NCBI RefSeq assembly: GCF_016783915.1
Contig: NZ_JADHVT010000002.1
Coordinates: 1-64,000 of the forward strand
Length of the DNA: 64,000 nucleotides
DNA from: Acidovorax sp.
Lineage (GTDB): Bacteria; Pseudomonadota; Gammaproteobacteria; Burkholderiales; Burkholderiaceae_C
Reading direction: 5' to 3'
A program made the translations under genes and the position numbers. The notes below the pieces were generated by a model that saw only the letters and a list, made by a program, of their open reading frames with translations, was not told the DNA's origin and ran no database searches. How positions within the stretch are numbered: the first letter of the stretch is position 1; every line of letters begins with the position of its first letter. Positions 35,694-46,000 of this stretch are shown in pieces.

Positions 35694-37712
35694 TCAGCCC
35701 TGTGCGGTTGTCGCCAGCGGCGGCCGCCGCTCGGGCACAAAAAAGCTCAGAGGCGCGGTACGCAGGCGGGCGCGGATGGCGGCATAGATGTGCGATCGGT
35801 CCACGCCACTCACGTTCTGTGCACGCAGCGCCAGGCTGAAGGCCAGGTAAAAGCTCACCGACACATTCAGTGCGCCCAGGAACGGGAGCGAGGCCACCGC
35901 CCACCAGAATGGGGGTAACTGCAGCACCTGCAGGCCCAGCGTGGCACTGGCAGCCGCCACCTGACCTGTAGACAGCGTGACGTGCCGCACGTCCAGCCCC
36001 AGACCGAAGAACGCAGCAAACGCAGGCACCAGGCCCAGCATGAAGCCTAGCGAGATATTCGCCGCAAAGCCCGACAGGTTCTCGCGCAGGAACCGTGCCC
36101 AGCGCGCGGCACGCTCGGTACCCAATAGCCCGGTGATGCTCGGGTTGTAGTGCAGGGCCGAGTCCATGCGGTGCAGCACAAACCAGTTCTCCGTCCAGCC
36201 CGCGATGATGCTGGACGCAAACAGCAGCACCCCGGTGAAGGCGGCAAAGAACAGCGACGGCCCCAGCAAATGCAGGGACTCGAACACATGCTCAGCCTGT
36301 TTCTCGCTGATGGCCGGGCCGCCGGTGGCCAGCGCAATCAGCGCGGCCAGCGCCAGCACGGCCGGGAATACCACCAGCACATTGCCCAGCACGGCGGCAA
36401 CCTGTGAGCGCACCAGGTGCGTGATTTCGTCCACGAACGACTCGATGGCATCGCCGGTGCCCAGCTCCTTGAGCTTGGCTGCCATGGCTGGCGCCGTCAT
36501 GGCTGGTTGTTTTGTGGCCACCGTGAAGTGCAGCAGCTGGATCAGCACAAAGCTCACGGCGTAGTTGATGCCTGCCATGAAACCACCCCAGAAGGCCGAT
36601 AGTGCCAGCGCATACAGGCCAAATTTGGCCAGCGTGGTGAAGGCCATCAACGCACCGCCACCGGCCGCCTTGCGCAGCATGGAGCGGTATTCGGCGCTGG
36701 TGCGGGTGATGTAGTGCTCGCCTGTTTCAGCGCTGCGCTCCGCCACCTTGGCTGCCAGCAGCGACGAGTTGGACGCCAGCAGCGCGCGCAGGCTGCGCCG
36801 CTCTTGTCCCACCATCACCAGCTGCGCCATGAGCTGCGCCGCTGTGAGGGCCGGCTGTGCAGACAGCAGGCAGTCGAGCAGCACCCGCACTCGCAGGATG
36901 CGCTCGCGCAGCTGCCGCAGCCGGAACACCAGCCCCACCGAAATGCCGTTGTCCTCGAAATGCGCATACACGGTGGCCGCCGCCGCGCGGCAGGCCTCCA
37001 GGCGTTCGCGCAGGCGCTGGGCGGACGCGTCCAGCCGGTCGGGGGTGCGCAGGGCGTGCAGCACTTCCACACGAAGGCTTTCCACGTCGCGGATGAGTGC
37101 GTGGAAGGGCTGTGCCTCGCGCGCGGACTCGCTCATGCGCAGCCGCAACTCGGGCGCAAAGCCGGTCGAGAGGATTTGCCCCGCGCAGTAGGTGATGGCG
37201 TCAAGCAGGGCCTTGTGCCAGCGCGTGGCGCCGCCTGGGCTTTCGCCCGTGCCGTTCTGGGCCAGCAGCATCACCAGCCGATTCAGCGTGGCTTCGTCCA
37301 GTGCCGTCAGCCATTGGGCATCAAAGGCGCTGGGCAGTGCCAGCATGAAAAGCTCTGAGGCATCGATGGTTTCGGGGCTGCCGGGCAGCAGCTTGGTGCG
37401 CAGGCGCTCGGCCACCTCGCTGACCAGGGCAGTGCGGGGGGCAAAGCCAAAGTCCGCCAGCAAGGTGGTGATGTCCACCTGGTCCACCAGCGTCGCCCAC
37501 CAGGCCTGCAGCCGCTGCTGGATATCGGGCCGCGCCGCGACCGCATCGATGAAAAGCTGCACCCGGCCCACAGCGGCGGGCACGGAATCACGCTTGCCGC
37601 GCACCCAGTCCAGCAGGTGGATGAGCCACAGGTGGCGATGGGCCAGGTCGGCGGCAGGGTCCAGCGCCGCCAGCAGGTGGGCCAGGTCTTTGGGCTCGGC
37701 GGAATTTTTCAT
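35694..37712 (-). CDS. Gcr-type 'site-specific recombinase' membrane protein
   Basis: This 672-residue protein belongs to the SpecificRecomb family, named for Neisseria Gcr. The N-terminal 320 residues are soluble and helical (LLDWVRGKRDSVP, HFEDNGISVGLVFRLRQL). The rest holds at least six membrane helices, for example around FGLYALALSAFWGGFMAGINYAVSF and FFAAFTGVLLFASSIIAGW. No recombinase catalytic motif (Ser or Tyr type) is visible, so the family name may mislead. The ATG at 37712 is preferred over 37745. A hairpin, GAGGCG/CGCCTC, overlaps its stop. Confidence 0.8.
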   Translation of the reverse strand: MKNSAEPKDLAHLLAALDPAADLAHRHLWLIHLLDWVRGKRDSVPAAVGRVQLFIDAVAARPDIQQRLQAWWATLVDQVDITTLLADFGFAPRTALVSEVAERLRTKLLPGSPETIDASELFMLALPSAFDAQWLTALDEATLNRLVMLLAQNGTGESPGGATRWHKALLDAITYCAGQILSTGFAPELRLRMSESAREAQPFHALIRDVESLRVEVLHALRTPDRLDASAQRLRERLEACRAAAATVYAHFEDNGISVGLVFRLRQLRERILRVRVLLDCLLSAQPALTAAQLMAQLVMVGQERRSLRALLASNSSLLAAKVAERSAETGEHYITRTSAEYRSMLRKAAGGGALMAFTTLAKFGLYALALSAFWGGFMAGINYAVSFVLIQLLHFTVATKQPAMTAPAMAAKLKELGTGDAIESFVDEITHLVRSQVAAVLGNVLVVFPAVLALAALIALATGGPAISEKQAEHVFESLHLLGPSLFFAAFTGVLLFASSIIAGWTENWFVLHRMDSALHYNPSITGLLGTERAARWARFLRENLSGFAANISLGFMLGLVPAFAAFFGLGLDVRHVTLSTGQVAAASATLGLQVLQLPPFWWAVASLPFLGALNVSVSFYLAFSLALRAQNVSGVDRSHIYAAIRARLRTAPLSFFVPERRPPLATTAQG

Positions 37713-37800
37713 AGGTGGCCTGCCCCCATAGGAAAAGCAGCCCATCCGATGGATAGCGGTCTCATGGAAGGGTGGGTGTGGGGGCTGTGGGAATGGTTCT

Positions 37801-38208
37801 TCAATGCAGCACCCGGCCGCTCAGGGGCTCACCCGACGGGCCGTGGCTGATCGCCTCCAGCACAAACAAGGGCACCGGGGTGTTGAAAGGCTCGCCGTCT
37901 TCGGCCACGCAATGGAAGGTTCCATGCATGGTGCCACTGGAGGTGCGCAGCCTGCAGCCACTGGTGTACTGGAACGACTCGCCCGGCTTGAGCAAGGGTT
38001 GCTGTCCCACCACGCCCAGGCCCTTGACCTCTTCCGTATGGCCGCGGGCGTCGCTGATGATCCAGTGGCGCGAGATCAACTGGGCGGGCTTGTCGCCCGT
38101 GTTGGTGATGGTGATGGTGTAGGAGAAGCTGAACACCCCCGTGTCCGGCGCAGACTGCTCGGGCAGGTATTCGGGCAGTACTTCCACGTCAAACTGGTAC
38201 TTTGGCAT
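37801..38208 (-). CDS. apaG: ApaG domain protein
   Basis: This is a small beta-sandwich protein of 135 residues from MPKYQF (or 138 from the ATG at 38217). The ApaG fold is shown by [22 protein letters not shown], then [34 protein letters not shown] and GTMHGTFHC. ApaG is linked to Co2+ resistance and Mg2+ efflux in enterobacteria, but the mechanism is not settled. It is divergent from rpe, a pairing conserved in many betaproteobacteria. Confidence 0.93.
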   Translation of the reverse strand: MPKYQFDVEVLPEYLPEQSAPDTGVFSFSYTITITNTGDKPAQLISRHWIISDARGHTEEVKGLGVVGQQPLLKPGESFQYTSGCRLRTSSGTMHGTFHCVAEDGEPFNTPVPLFVLEAISHGPSGEPLSGRVLH

Positions 38209-38296
38209 GGGCCGCATGGTAACCGTGCCGCCCCTTGTGTGGGCGGCTCCCAGGCGTCAAAACCCCAGTGGTTCTGCGCTTTGCGACAATCGGGGG

Positions 38297-38977
38297 ATGA
38301 GCCGCACATTCCGAATCGCCCCCTCCATCCTTTCCGCCGACTTTGCCCGCCTGGGCGAGGAAGTGGGCAATGTCATTGCCGCTGGCGCCGACTGGATCCA
38401 CTTTGACGTGATGGATAACCATTACGTGCCCAACCTGACTTTTGGCCCCATGGTCTGCCAGGCCTTGAAGCCTCACGCCAAAACGGCAACGGGCGTGGCC
38501 GTGCCGATTGATGTGCATCTGATGATCCAGCCCGTGGACGCCCTGGCCGCTGCCTTTGCAGACGCGGGGGCTGACTACATCAGCTTCCACCCCGATGCCT
38601 CGGGCCATGTGCACCGTAGCATCCAGGCTATCCGGTCCAAGGGCGTCAAGCCGGGCCTGGTGTTCAACCCGGCCGAGCCGCTGGACGTGCTGGACTGGGT
38701 GATCGACGACATCGACCTCATCCTGATCATGAGCGTGAACCCCGGCTTTGGCGGCCAGAGCTTCATTGACTCCGCGCTGCGCAAGATCGAAGCCGTGCGC
38801 AAGCGCATTGATGCTTCTGGCAAGGACATTCGTCTGGAAGTCGATGGCGGCATCAAGACCGACAACATCCGCCGTGTGGCCGATGCGGGCGCAGACACCT
38901 TTGTCGCAGGCAGTGCCATCTTTGGCAAACCGGACTACCGGGGTGTGATCGACGCGATGCGTGTGGCCTTGGGCTGA
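38297..38977 (+). CDS. rpe: Ribulose-phosphate 3-epimerase
   Basis: Rpe interconverts ribulose 5-phosphate and xylulose 5-phosphate in the pentose phosphate pathway. The 226-residue TIM barrel shows [79 protein letters not shown] and DGGIKTDNI with AGSAIFG. All catalytic metal ligands (His/Asp pairs) are in place. CGGGGG precedes the ATG. gph and trpE, often the next genes in relatives, lie 7 and 11 kb downstream here. Confidence 0.97.
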   Translation: MSRTFRIAPSILSADFARLGEEVGNVIAAGADWIHFDVMDNHYVPNLTFGPMVCQALKPHAKTATGVAVPIDVHLMIQPVDALAAAFADAGADYISFHPDASGHVHRSIQAIRSKGVKPGLVFNPAEPLDVLDWVIDDIDLILIMSVNPGFGGQSFIDSALRKIEAVRKRIDASGKDIRLEVDGGIKTDNIRRVADAGADTFVAGSAIFGKPDYRGVIDAMRVALG

Positions 38978-39046
38978 TCGCACGGGCCGCCGCGAAGACT
39001 CGGCGCTGCTGCCTCTGTGACAGACCGGGCCTGACTGGAGGTCTGG

Positions 39047-39439
39047 TTACTGTTGCGCAGGCACGGTGATGGTGGTCGTGGTCGATTCGCGCAGCACGCC
39101 GCCGCCGGATACCGAGCCACTCGCCGGGCTGCTTTGCACGCGGCGCATGCAATCCGCCTGGTCGGCAGCCGTCTGGAACGCTGCGCAACGCTGGGTGGCG
39201 TTGTTGGTGGCGGCGGCTCCAGGGTTACTCAGATCACCCTTGCGCGAAGCGTCCAGTGCGTTGTTGGCCTCGCGCAGACAGGTGGCCAGGCTGTCCTGGG
39301 TGTTGTTGGTCATGCACTTTTCCCGCTCCTGCTCGTAGCGTGCCTGCGCGTCCTGCGGTGGAGTTTGTGCGGATGCGCCCGTGCAGGCCAGCAGCAAGGC
39401 AGCGGTGAAGACGGGACTGGCAAAGGAAAAGCGTTTCAT
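39047..39439 (-). CDS. Secreted cysteine-containing hypothetical protein
   Basis: This is a 130-residue exported protein: a signal peptide of about 24 residues (ends TGASAQ), then a helical region with four cysteines in CMTNN, CLREANNAL, CAAFQTAADQADC. A Ser/Gly/Thr-rich tail ends STTTTITVPAQQ. AGGAGCCCTCC stands directly before the ATG at 39439. I do not recognise the family. It is convergent with rpe. Confidence 0.7.
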   Translation of the reverse strand: MKRFSFASPVFTAALLLACTGASAQTPPQDAQARYEQEREKCMTNNTQDSLATCLREANNALDASRKGDLSNPGAAATNNATQRCAAFQTAADQADCMRRVQSSPASGSVSGGGVLRESTTTTITVPAQQ

Positions 39440-39566
39440 GGAGGGCTCCTGAGGCAATGGCAGACGAAGGTCTGAACCTATGCAAGCAGGGTAGGTCCCG
39501 TGACGATGTGCCCCTGTCGGACAGCGCCGCCCTTGCCCGTGCGCGGGTTGCGCGTCTTGTGCCTGG

Positions 39567-41774
39567 TCAGCCCAGGCGCTGAAACGTCAGGACGAATGCC
39601 ACGCCATCGGACATATTGCGCGCATTGATGGTGCCACCCATCTTGGCCATGTAGGTTTTGGCCACAAACAGGCCCTGGCCCCGGTGCTCGCCCTCGCCCA
39701 TCGGGGTGGGGCTGTCGGGGTCGGATACGCCCAGTTCGAATATCCGCTCCAGCAGGTCGTCGGCAATCGTCGATCCCTGGTTGTGCAGCGTGGCGCTGGC
39801 GGTGGATTCTGACGCCGTCAGCGTCAGCGTAATGGCGCTGCCCGTGGGGCGGTAGCGGTCGGCATTGCGCAGGATATGGGTCACCACGTCTTCGAGCGCA
39901 AACTCGTCGGCTCGCACGATGACAGGGCCAGGGCGGGTGGTGCTTGGCGTGTACTTCACACCCAGAATGCCCGCAAAGTGCGCGTTGTCCGCCACGTTGC
40001 GCAAGAAGGAATCCAGGTCCAGCCGCCCCTCGGGCACATCGGCGGCCTGCAGCGCCTCGGCGGGCGATGCTGTGCCGTACAGCACATGGATGGCCTGCTG
40101 CATGCGCTGCACATAGCGGTGGCCGGGGTCTTGCGGGCCGTTCAGTGCCATCAGAGACTGCAGGGGCGACATGATCTCGTGCCCCACGGCGTGCCACATG
40201 TCGCGCTCTTGCTGGGCGCGCAGTTGCTCGCGCTGCAGGTCGTCCTTCACCCGCTGCAGCAGGTCGGCCAGACCCCCGGCCAGAATGCCCAGCTCGTCCG
40301 AGCCGCGCAGGTCCGACACATCCAGATCGCCCAGCCGGGGCCCGGTGTGGCCAGGCTGCACGTTGTACGACACGGCGGCGGCGCGGCGGGTAAGGGCCGT
40401 CACGCGGCGGATCAGGCCCACCTCCACCACCAGCCAGGCCAGTGCAATGGCGGCCAGCATGGCGCCCAGGTACCACGACAGGCGCGTGGCCACAGCGGCC
40501 AAGCCTTGCTCCACGCCGCGCAGGTGGCCGGTGAAGTTGACCACGTAGTTGCCGGTGGGCGTGTCCAGAATGTCCAGCGCGGTAGGTGCCGCAGGCGTGG
40601 CCGCCGCCGGGCCTACGCCTGCGGCCTCCAGCGGCAGCCAGCGGATAAGGCGCAGCAGCCAGGGGGCTGAGGGATCGGCCTGCACTTCGACGCCCTTGAG
40701 TGTGATGGCGCTGGCCTCGTCACTGCCCAGCCTGCGGATTTGCACACGCTCGCCCGGCAGGAGGCTGCGCGAGAGGTCGCCCAGCGATGCGGCCAGCTGC
40801 GCGCCGGGCGCATCGCTGTCGAACAGCGGTTTGGTGTCCTCGCCCGGCGCCAGCATCTCCACCCGCACGCGCATCTGCCCCAGGTCTTCCGGCGGCCAGA
40901 CCATGCGCTCGTCCTTGCGGAACAACGCTTCGCGGAACAGTTCGACCGGCAGGCGGATGGAGTAATGCGTGCGGCGCAGGCAGTCTGGGGTAGTGGTTGT
41001 GGGGACTGTGGTGGTGGCCTCGCCAGCGGGTGGGCTGGACGATGGGGGCGGTAAGTCGCGGCACTGGCCGTTTTGCCACAGCCAGCCGCGAAAGTCGCGC
41101 ACCGGCCGGGCTCGCACATCGAGCTGTGGCGTGCCGTTGTCCACGAACCCTGTGAGCCGCCCGCGCACGGCCGCGTTGCCTTGCGGGGGCATGGCCTCGT
41201 ACGGCGCAACCCAGCGGTGGGTGGTCCCGCGCATGTCGAGGGTGATGCGCGCACGGTGCGCCTCGGCGGGCACCAATGCGCCGCGCTCGCGGGGTATCAG
41301 CTCGCCTGCGTAAAAGCTGCCCACCAGATAGATGAAGCCGCCCGCATAGGGGTTGTTGCCAATCGCCGCGCACACCGAGGCCCCGTCGGGGTATTGCACC
41401 GAGCAGCCCGCCATCTCTACGGCTTGCTGTGATTTTTGCGGGTCGTCAAAGTCGATGGCGGCGTAGGGCAGCAGCAGCGGCGCCAGCGGCGTCACGCCCT
41501 GGCCCAGCTGGCTGGCGTTGAGCAGCGCCAACTGGCCCGAGGGGTGGCGCAGCCGCGCCATGACCTCGGCCTGGCTGCGCAAAAAGCCGTGCTGGTATGC
41601 CTGCCAAGCGCGCTCTTTTTCGTCCTTGAGCACCACCACGCTCAGCGCCACCGTGGCCAGGGCCAGCAGCACAAACACGCCGCGCACCAGAATGCGCAGG
41701 CGGAACGCGGGCAGGCCCAGGCGGGGCATTTCCAGCGTGGGGCGGCGCAGCAGGCGTTTCACTTGCCTGTCCAA
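39567..41774 (-). CDS. Sensor histidine kinase with large periplasmic domain
   Basis: This 735-residue membrane kinase has a first helix at about 27-50 and a large periplasmic domain (about 52-435) that I do not recognise, containing GNNPYAGGFIYLVGSFYAGE. A second helix lies near 438-460, followed by a HAMP-like linker. The H-box is WHAVGHEIMSPLQSL, and the ATPase domain has N-box HILRNADRY and G-box GEGEHRGQGLFV. Its start overlaps the response-regulator stop by 16 bases, so the pair is co-expressed. The C-terminus is complete. Confidence 0.9.
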   Translation of the reverse strand: MDRQVKRLLRRPTLEMPRLGLPAFRLRILVRGVFVLLALATVALSVVVLKDEKERAWQAYQHGFLRSQAEVMARLRHPSGQLALLNASQLGQGVTPLAPLLLPYAAIDFDDPQKSQQAVEMAGCSVQYPDGASVCAAIGNNPYAGGFIYLVGSFYAGELIPRERGALVPAEAHRARITLDMRGTTHRWVAPYEAMPPQGNAAVRGRLTGFVDNGTPQLDVRARPVRDFRGWLWQNGQCRDLPPPSSSPPAGEATTTVPTTTTPDCLRRTHYSIRLPVELFREALFRKDERMVWPPEDLGQMRVRVEMLAPGEDTKPLFDSDAPGAQLAASLGDLSRSLLPGERVQIRRLGSDEASAITLKGVEVQADPSAPWLLRLIRWLPLEAAGVGPAAATPAAPTALDILDTPTGNYVVNFTGHLRGVEQGLAAVATRLSWYLGAMLAAIALAWLVVEVGLIRRVTALTRRAAAVSYNVQPGHTGPRLGDLDVSDLRGSDELGILAGGLADLLQRVKDDLQREQLRAQQERDMWHAVGHEIMSPLQSLMALNGPQDPGHRYVQRMQQAIHVLYGTASPAEALQAADVPEGRLDLDSFLRNVADNAHFAGILGVKYTPSTTRPGPVIVRADEFALEDVVTHILRNADRYRPTGSAITLTLTASESTASATLHNQGSTIADDLLERIFELGVSDPDSPTPMGEGEHRGQGLFVAKTYMAKMGGTINARNMSDGVAFVLTFQRLG

Positions 41775-42457
41775 CGAAAACCGCGCATGGGCACGTTTTC
41801 GATGCCTTCAAAGTTGGGGTCTACTTCACGGAGCGCCTCGCGAATGGTGCTCACATGCTTGCGCACGTTGTCGCGGTTGCGCCCGCTTTTCACCACCTCG
41901 AACAGTTCGTCGTAGGACACCACTTCGCCACTGCGCTGGTGCAGCGTGGCCAGGATGCGCTGGGCCGTCAGCGGCAGGTTGATGCGCTCGCCGCGCCAGG
42001 TGGGGGTGCGCTGCCACAGCGGGTCCAGCACCAGCGCATCGCCCGCCGGGGTGGGGGCTGCGCTGGCCGGGGCCTGTGCCTGCGTGGTGCGCAGGATGTC
42101 GAGAAAGGTCTCGATGAAATCGGCCTCTTCAAACGTGGTTTTCTGCAGGTAGTCCCACGCGTCCAGCGCCTTCATGATGCTGCGGTAAATGGCCGCTGGC
42201 ATGGCCGACACCACCAGCACCGGCGTGCCCTGGCGCAGCTTGTTGATGGCGTTGATGAGGGCCACGCCCGCATGGCGCTCGCGGCCCAGTTCGATGTCCA
42301 GCACCACGGCGTCATAGTGCTCGCGGGCCAGCGCGGCCTCGGCCTCGTCGCGGGTGAACCACTGGTCGATGACGATGCCGCTCTTCGCACTGCGTATCCA
42401 CCCGGCCAATTGATTGCTGGTGGGCAGGTCGTCTTCGATCACGGCAATGCGGGTCAT
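41759..42457 (-). CDS. Two-component response regulator (OmpR-like)
   Basis: This 232-residue protein has a receiver domain (MTRIAVIEDDLPTSNQL, phospho-Asp in AVVLDIELG, Ser in VLVVSAMPA, Lys in YLQKTTFEEAD). A C-terminal winged helix follows (INLPLTAQRILATLHQRSGEVVSYDELFEVV to GFRWTGK). I chose the start at 42457, since the receiver begins there. It is the partner of the overlapping sensor kinase and is divergent from the SPFH gene, a likely target. Confidence 0.9.
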   Translation of the reverse strand: MTRIAVIEDDLPTSNQLAGWIRSAKSGIVIDQWFTRDEAEAALAREHYDAVVLDIELGRERHAGVALINAINKLRQGTPVLVVSAMPAAIYRSIMKALDAWDYLQKTTFEEADFIETFLDILRTTQAQAPASAAPTPAGDALVLDPLWQRTPTWRGERINLPLTAQRILATLHQRSGEVVSYDELFEVVKSGRNRDNVRKHVSTIREALREVDPNFEGIENVPMRGFRWTGK

Positions 42458-42686
42458 GGGCAGGGCGGGCAGTGGAGAGGTGGGCGGATTATCCCGGTGC
42501 GCCGCTTTGGACGGTGTGAGTTTTTCTTCCGGGGCCGGAAGGTTTGTGCGGGCGGTGTGAGCGCATTGGGGGCTGCGCCGCATTGTTGCTTCCGGGGGGG
42601 ATCCGAACAATCGGTCCTCAATGAGCCAGCCACAGCAGCGGCTCAGAACCGACAACAACACCGAACCAACCTGAGAGAGAAACGCC

Positions 42687-44036
42687 ATGAAAGCTACCTG
42701 GAACCGCATCGTGCAGACCCTGAAGGGCCGCTCTTCTACCCCGTTGCCCGAAGCGGGCACGGAGCCCTTGCTGGACGCTGAATCGCAAAGCCCTATGGCA
42801 GTCGACGCACGCGGTGCCGATGCTCCTCGCCTGAACTGGGCCTACCTGCTGCCCACCGCCCGCACCGTGCGCTGGCTGGCCATTGGCACCATAGTGGCCG
42901 CTGCGGGCCTGATGGTGTATCGCAATCCCCCGGTGCAACACCTGGCGCAAGGCGACCTGGGTGTGCGCCTAAACCAGTTCACCGGTGCCGTGAGCCTGTG
43001 GCGCGATGGCGGCGTGTGGGTGGTGCCCGGCCTGCACTCGGTGCGCGTGTTCTCGCTGCGTGACCAGAGTTACCGCCCCGAAGCCATGCGCCAGGCCACG
43101 GGCAGCGCGCCGCTGCAGTCGGTGGAAGGCCTGTCGCTGGGCCTGGACCTGAGCGTGCGCTATGCCCTGGACCCCAACTCGCCCGCCGTCAAGGCCGGCA
43201 ACCTGCCCGACAACGTGGGCGTCGACATCGTGGAGCCCGCCGTGCAGGGCCTGGTCTACAAGGTGTTTGCCCGCTACACGGTGCGTGAAATCTTCTCGTC
43301 CAAGCGCGCCGAAATTGCACAGATCATCGAAACCGAACTGCGTGCCCGCCTGGCTGCCGATGGCGTGACGCTTCGCAGCCTGCAGATCGGCAAGGTGGAC
43401 CTGCCCGCCGAATACCGCCGTGGCATGGATAGCCTGCTGGCCGAAGAGTTGGCGTCCGAAAAAATGCGCTACACGCTGGAGCTGAAAGACAAGCGCGTGA
43501 AGGAAACCGAGCTGGACGCCAACGCCGACAAGGTGCGTCGCGAAGTGGCCGCCGAAGCCGCCGCGCGTGAGCAGGTCATCGCCGCCAAGGCCCAGGAAGA
43601 GGCCATGAAGCACGTGCTGCCCTTCAAGCAGCGCCAGATCGAACAGCGCCAGCTGGAGGCCGAAGCCGAGCGTGTGGCCCGCGTGAAAGCTGCTGAAGGC
43701 GCCGCCCAGGCCCGCCGCATCGAAGCCAACGGCGAAGCCGACGCCCGCCAGAAGCTGGCCGAAGCCGAGGCCTACCGCATGGACCGCGTGGGCAAGGTCA
43801 ACGCCGAGCAAATGGCCCGCGAAGGCGCGCTGGTGACCAAACACCCGCTGCTCATTCAGAAGACGCTGGCCGACAAGCTCTCGGACAAGATCCAGGTCAT
43901 CATCGCGCCCCCGCCCACCAATGGCGACTTCATCGGTGCCGCGCTGCTGGGCGGCAACCGCAACGCCCAGGCTGGGGCCGCACAGGCTGCGGCCGTGGCC
44001 GACGACGCCACCACCACCCAAGCCGTGGAGCAGTGA
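42687..44036 (+). CDS. SPFH/Band 7 (prohibitin-like) membrane protein
   Basis: This 449-residue protein has one membrane helix at about 63-77 ([15 protein letters not shown]). An SPFH domain runs from about 85 to 260 ([52 protein letters not shown]). A long charged coiled coil follows (about 250-385, rich in EA/QR repeats), with an Ala-rich tail. Such proteins build membrane microdomain scaffolds. GAGAGAAACGCC precedes the ATG. The next gene starts within or just after its stop. Confidence 0.87.
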   Translation: MKATWNRIVQTLKGRSSTPLPEAGTEPLLDAESQSPMAVDARGADAPRLNWAYLLPTARTVRWLAIGTIVAAAGLMVYRNPPVQHLAQGDLGVRLNQFTGAVSLWRDGGVWVVPGLHSVRVFSLRDQSYRPEAMRQATGSAPLQSVEGLSLGLDLSVRYALDPNSPAVKAGNLPDNVGVDIVEPAVQGLVYKVFARYTVREIFSSKRAEIAQIIETELRARLAADGVTLRSLQIGKVDLPAEYRRGMDSLLAEELASEKMRYTLELKDKRVKETELDANADKVRREVAAEAAAREQVIAAKAQEEAMKHVLPFKQRQIEQRQLEAEAERVARVKAAEGAAQARRIEANGEADARQKLAEAEAYRMDRVGKVNAEQMAREGALVTKHPLLIQKTLADKLSDKIQVIIAPPPTNGDFIGAALLGGNRNAQAGAAQAAAVADDATTTQAVEQ

Positions 44037-44038
44037 AC

Positions 44039-45559
44039 ATGAACGCCACCTTCGCAACTTTGCTGGCAGCCTTTGCCAGCGCTGCGGTGACCGTGGCGGC
44101 TGAGGCCGCGCCCGCTCCCGTAACCAACACCCCAGGCGTCGCCATCGTGGTGCAAGACCAGGCCAGTCTGCGCGCTGCACCGCGCGATGGTGCCCAGCAG
44201 CAGGCCAGCCTGTGGCAGGGCGAAGTGCTCGAAGTGCGCGGCGAGCGCCTCGACTATTTGCAGGTGTGGGACCACAAGCGCGAGCGCGGTGGCTTCGTCC
44301 GTGCCAGCGATGTGCGCCGCGTGGCCCTGAACGAGGCGGAAGGCCCCGCGCTGCTGGCCGTAATGCGCTTTGTGCAGGACACGCCGGGCGCTGAAGCGCT
44401 GGGCATTGGCCTCACCGCCGCCTACTTGCAAGCCGCGCCCGCCAAGGCCCTGGCGGGTGTGGAGGGTGCCCAGGCTTTCGATGCCCTGGGCACCTTTGCC
44501 GACCGCCTGGCTCGCCGTGCCTCGGTGGCCGTGCCGGGCAAAGCCTCTGGCGCCACGCTATCCGCACACCTGGATGTGGCCAATGGCTACGGCGTGCGCT
44601 TTGCCACCTATGAGGTCGAAGGCCGTATGCAGGTCTGTTACGAAGGCGAGGCCTTTCGCCGCCTGCTGGCCATGCCCGTGGCCGATGCCGAGCAGCGCGC
44701 CCGCGCCGTCCTGGCGCTGACCCGCCCCGAATGCATCAACCCCAATCTGCCCGAACACGAGCGTGCCAAGGTCACCACCTGGCAGGCGGAGGTCCTGGAG
44801 CGCGTGGACGTGGCGGGCCTGCCGGGCTATCTGCGCAACCGCGTGCAGATGCGCCGCGCCAGCGTGTGGGGTGCCACCGCCTTTCAGCAGGCGCGCAAGA
44901 ACGCAGCCGACCCCGCAGTGGCTGCTGCCGCCGCCCGTGCGTTGACCGAACTCAGCGGCGTGAGCAAGGCCGATTTGCCCGATGAAGACCAGAGCGCCTA
45001 CAACGATGCCGCCATGCGTGTCAGTGCGGTGCGCTGGGCATTGGTGCCTGCTGCGGCTCCCGTGGTGGCTGCGGGCACCCGCCCCACACTGCTGACCGAG
45101 CCCGGTGCCCCCGGCGAAACCTGCGTGCTGCTGGTGGACGCACAGCACAGCGCCAAGGCCCCGCTGCTGCGCCGCTGCACCTACGGCGTGGTGTGGACTG
45201 CATCGGCCAGCACCAACCGCGAAGGCACAGCCTTGGCCCTGGCCGTGCAGCCCATGGAAGGCTGGCGCGAGCTGTGGGTGCTGCGCAAGACGGAAGGTGG
45301 CTGGCTGGCCGATGTGCTGCCGCCCGCCGCCGCCACGCCCGAAACCGGCGTGGCCGAGTGGGCGGGCTGGGTGCCCGGTGGCCAGCAGATGCTGGTGGCG
45401 CGCGAAGCCCGGGGCCAAGGGCGCTACCGCAAGAGCTTTGAGGTAGTGCGGCTGGACGGCCTGACCACCGAGCGCGTGACGGGCGATGTGCCAGCGCTGC
45501 CTTTGTTCCAGCGCTGGCAAGACCCGGCATGGAAGCGGCAGACACTGAGCCTGCGGTAA
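44039..45559 (+). CDS. Exported SH3-domain hypothetical protein
   Basis: This is a protein of about 506 residues with a signal peptide (to about VAAEA). An SH3-like segment follows ([51 protein letters not shown]), then a 400-residue region I do not recognise. A GTG at 44033 would overlap the SPFH stop (GTGA); the ATG at 44039 is the other candidate. Either way it is coupled with the SPFH protein and may work with it at the envelope. Confidence 0.75.
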   Translation: MNATFATLLAAFASAAVTVAAEAAPAPVTNTPGVAIVVQDQASLRAAPRDGAQQQASLWQGEVLEVRGERLDYLQVWDHKRERGGFVRASDVRRVALNEAEGPALLAVMRFVQDTPGAEALGIGLTAAYLQAAPAKALAGVEGAQAFDALGTFADRLARRASVAVPGKASGATLSAHLDVANGYGVRFATYEVEGRMQVCYEGEAFRRLLAMPVADAEQRARAVLALTRPECINPNLPEHERAKVTTWQAEVLERVDVAGLPGYLRNRVQMRRASVWGATAFQQARKNAADPAVAAAAARALTELSGVSKADLPDEDQSAYNDAAMRVSAVRWALVPAAAPVVAAGTRPTLLTEPGAPGETCVLLVDAQHSAKAPLLRRCTYGVVWTASASTNREGTALALAVQPMEGWRELWVLRKTEGGWLADVLPPAAATPETGVAEWAGWVPGGQQMLVAREARGQGRYRKSFEVVRLDGLTTERVTGDVPALPLFQRWQDPAWKRQTLSLR

Positions 45560-45610
45560 GTGCGGGCTCGCGGAATAATCCGCTCATCCCCATCCACCAC
45601 AAGGCACACC

Positions 45611-45910
45611 ATGATCCTCGTTAGCGGCCATGCCATCGCTCGCAAAGAAACCGAAGCCGCCGTAGAGCGCCTTGCCGTGGAGCATGTGCTGCGTTCCCGC
45701 GCGGAGACGGGATGTGTGTCCCACGACGTGAGCCGCGATGTGTTGCAGCCGCTGCGTTTCGTGTTTGTAGAGCGCTGGAGCGACATGGCGGCCCTGCAGA
45801 CCCACTTCCGGTTGGAGGCTTCGCGGAAGTTTGCGCACGCCATCACAGAACTCTGCGAAGCCAGCCCGCAGATGACCATCTACCAGGCCGAAGTCCTTCA
45901 CACAGGTTGA
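45611..45910 (+). CDS. Antibiotic biosynthesis monooxygenase (ABM) domain protein
   Basis: This 99-residue ferredoxin-like fold protein shows MILVSGHAIARKE, SRAETGCVSHDVSRD, FVFVERWSDMAALQTHF and MTIYQAEV, the usual course of YgiN/ABM proteins, which act as dimers on quinones or haem-like substrates. No firm substrate can be given. The start at 45611 leaves the compact domain; the longer frame back to 45560 has no support. A perfect hairpin follows its stop. Confidence 0.86.
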   Translation: MILVSGHAIARKETEAAVERLAVEHVLRSRAETGCVSHDVSRDVLQPLRFVFVERWSDMAALQTHFRLEASRKFAHAITELCEASPQMTIYQAEVLHTG

Positions 45911-45913
45911 CGA

Positions 45914-45943
45914 GGCCGGTGGCCGCGTGTGCCGCCACCGGCC
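45914..45943. other. Perfect 10-bp hairpin between the ABM gene and gph
   Basis: GGCCGGTGGC (45914-45923) and GCCACCGGCC (45934-45943) pair completely with a 10-nt loop, 4 bases after the ABM stop codon. No T-run follows, so it is not a classical terminator. It could protect the upstream mRNA 3' end or act with Rho. Confidence 0.65.
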
Positions 45944-46000
45944 CCGGGGGCGTTGGCGCCCTTACCATGCACGGCATTCCAAACTTCTTCCTCGGCCGTT

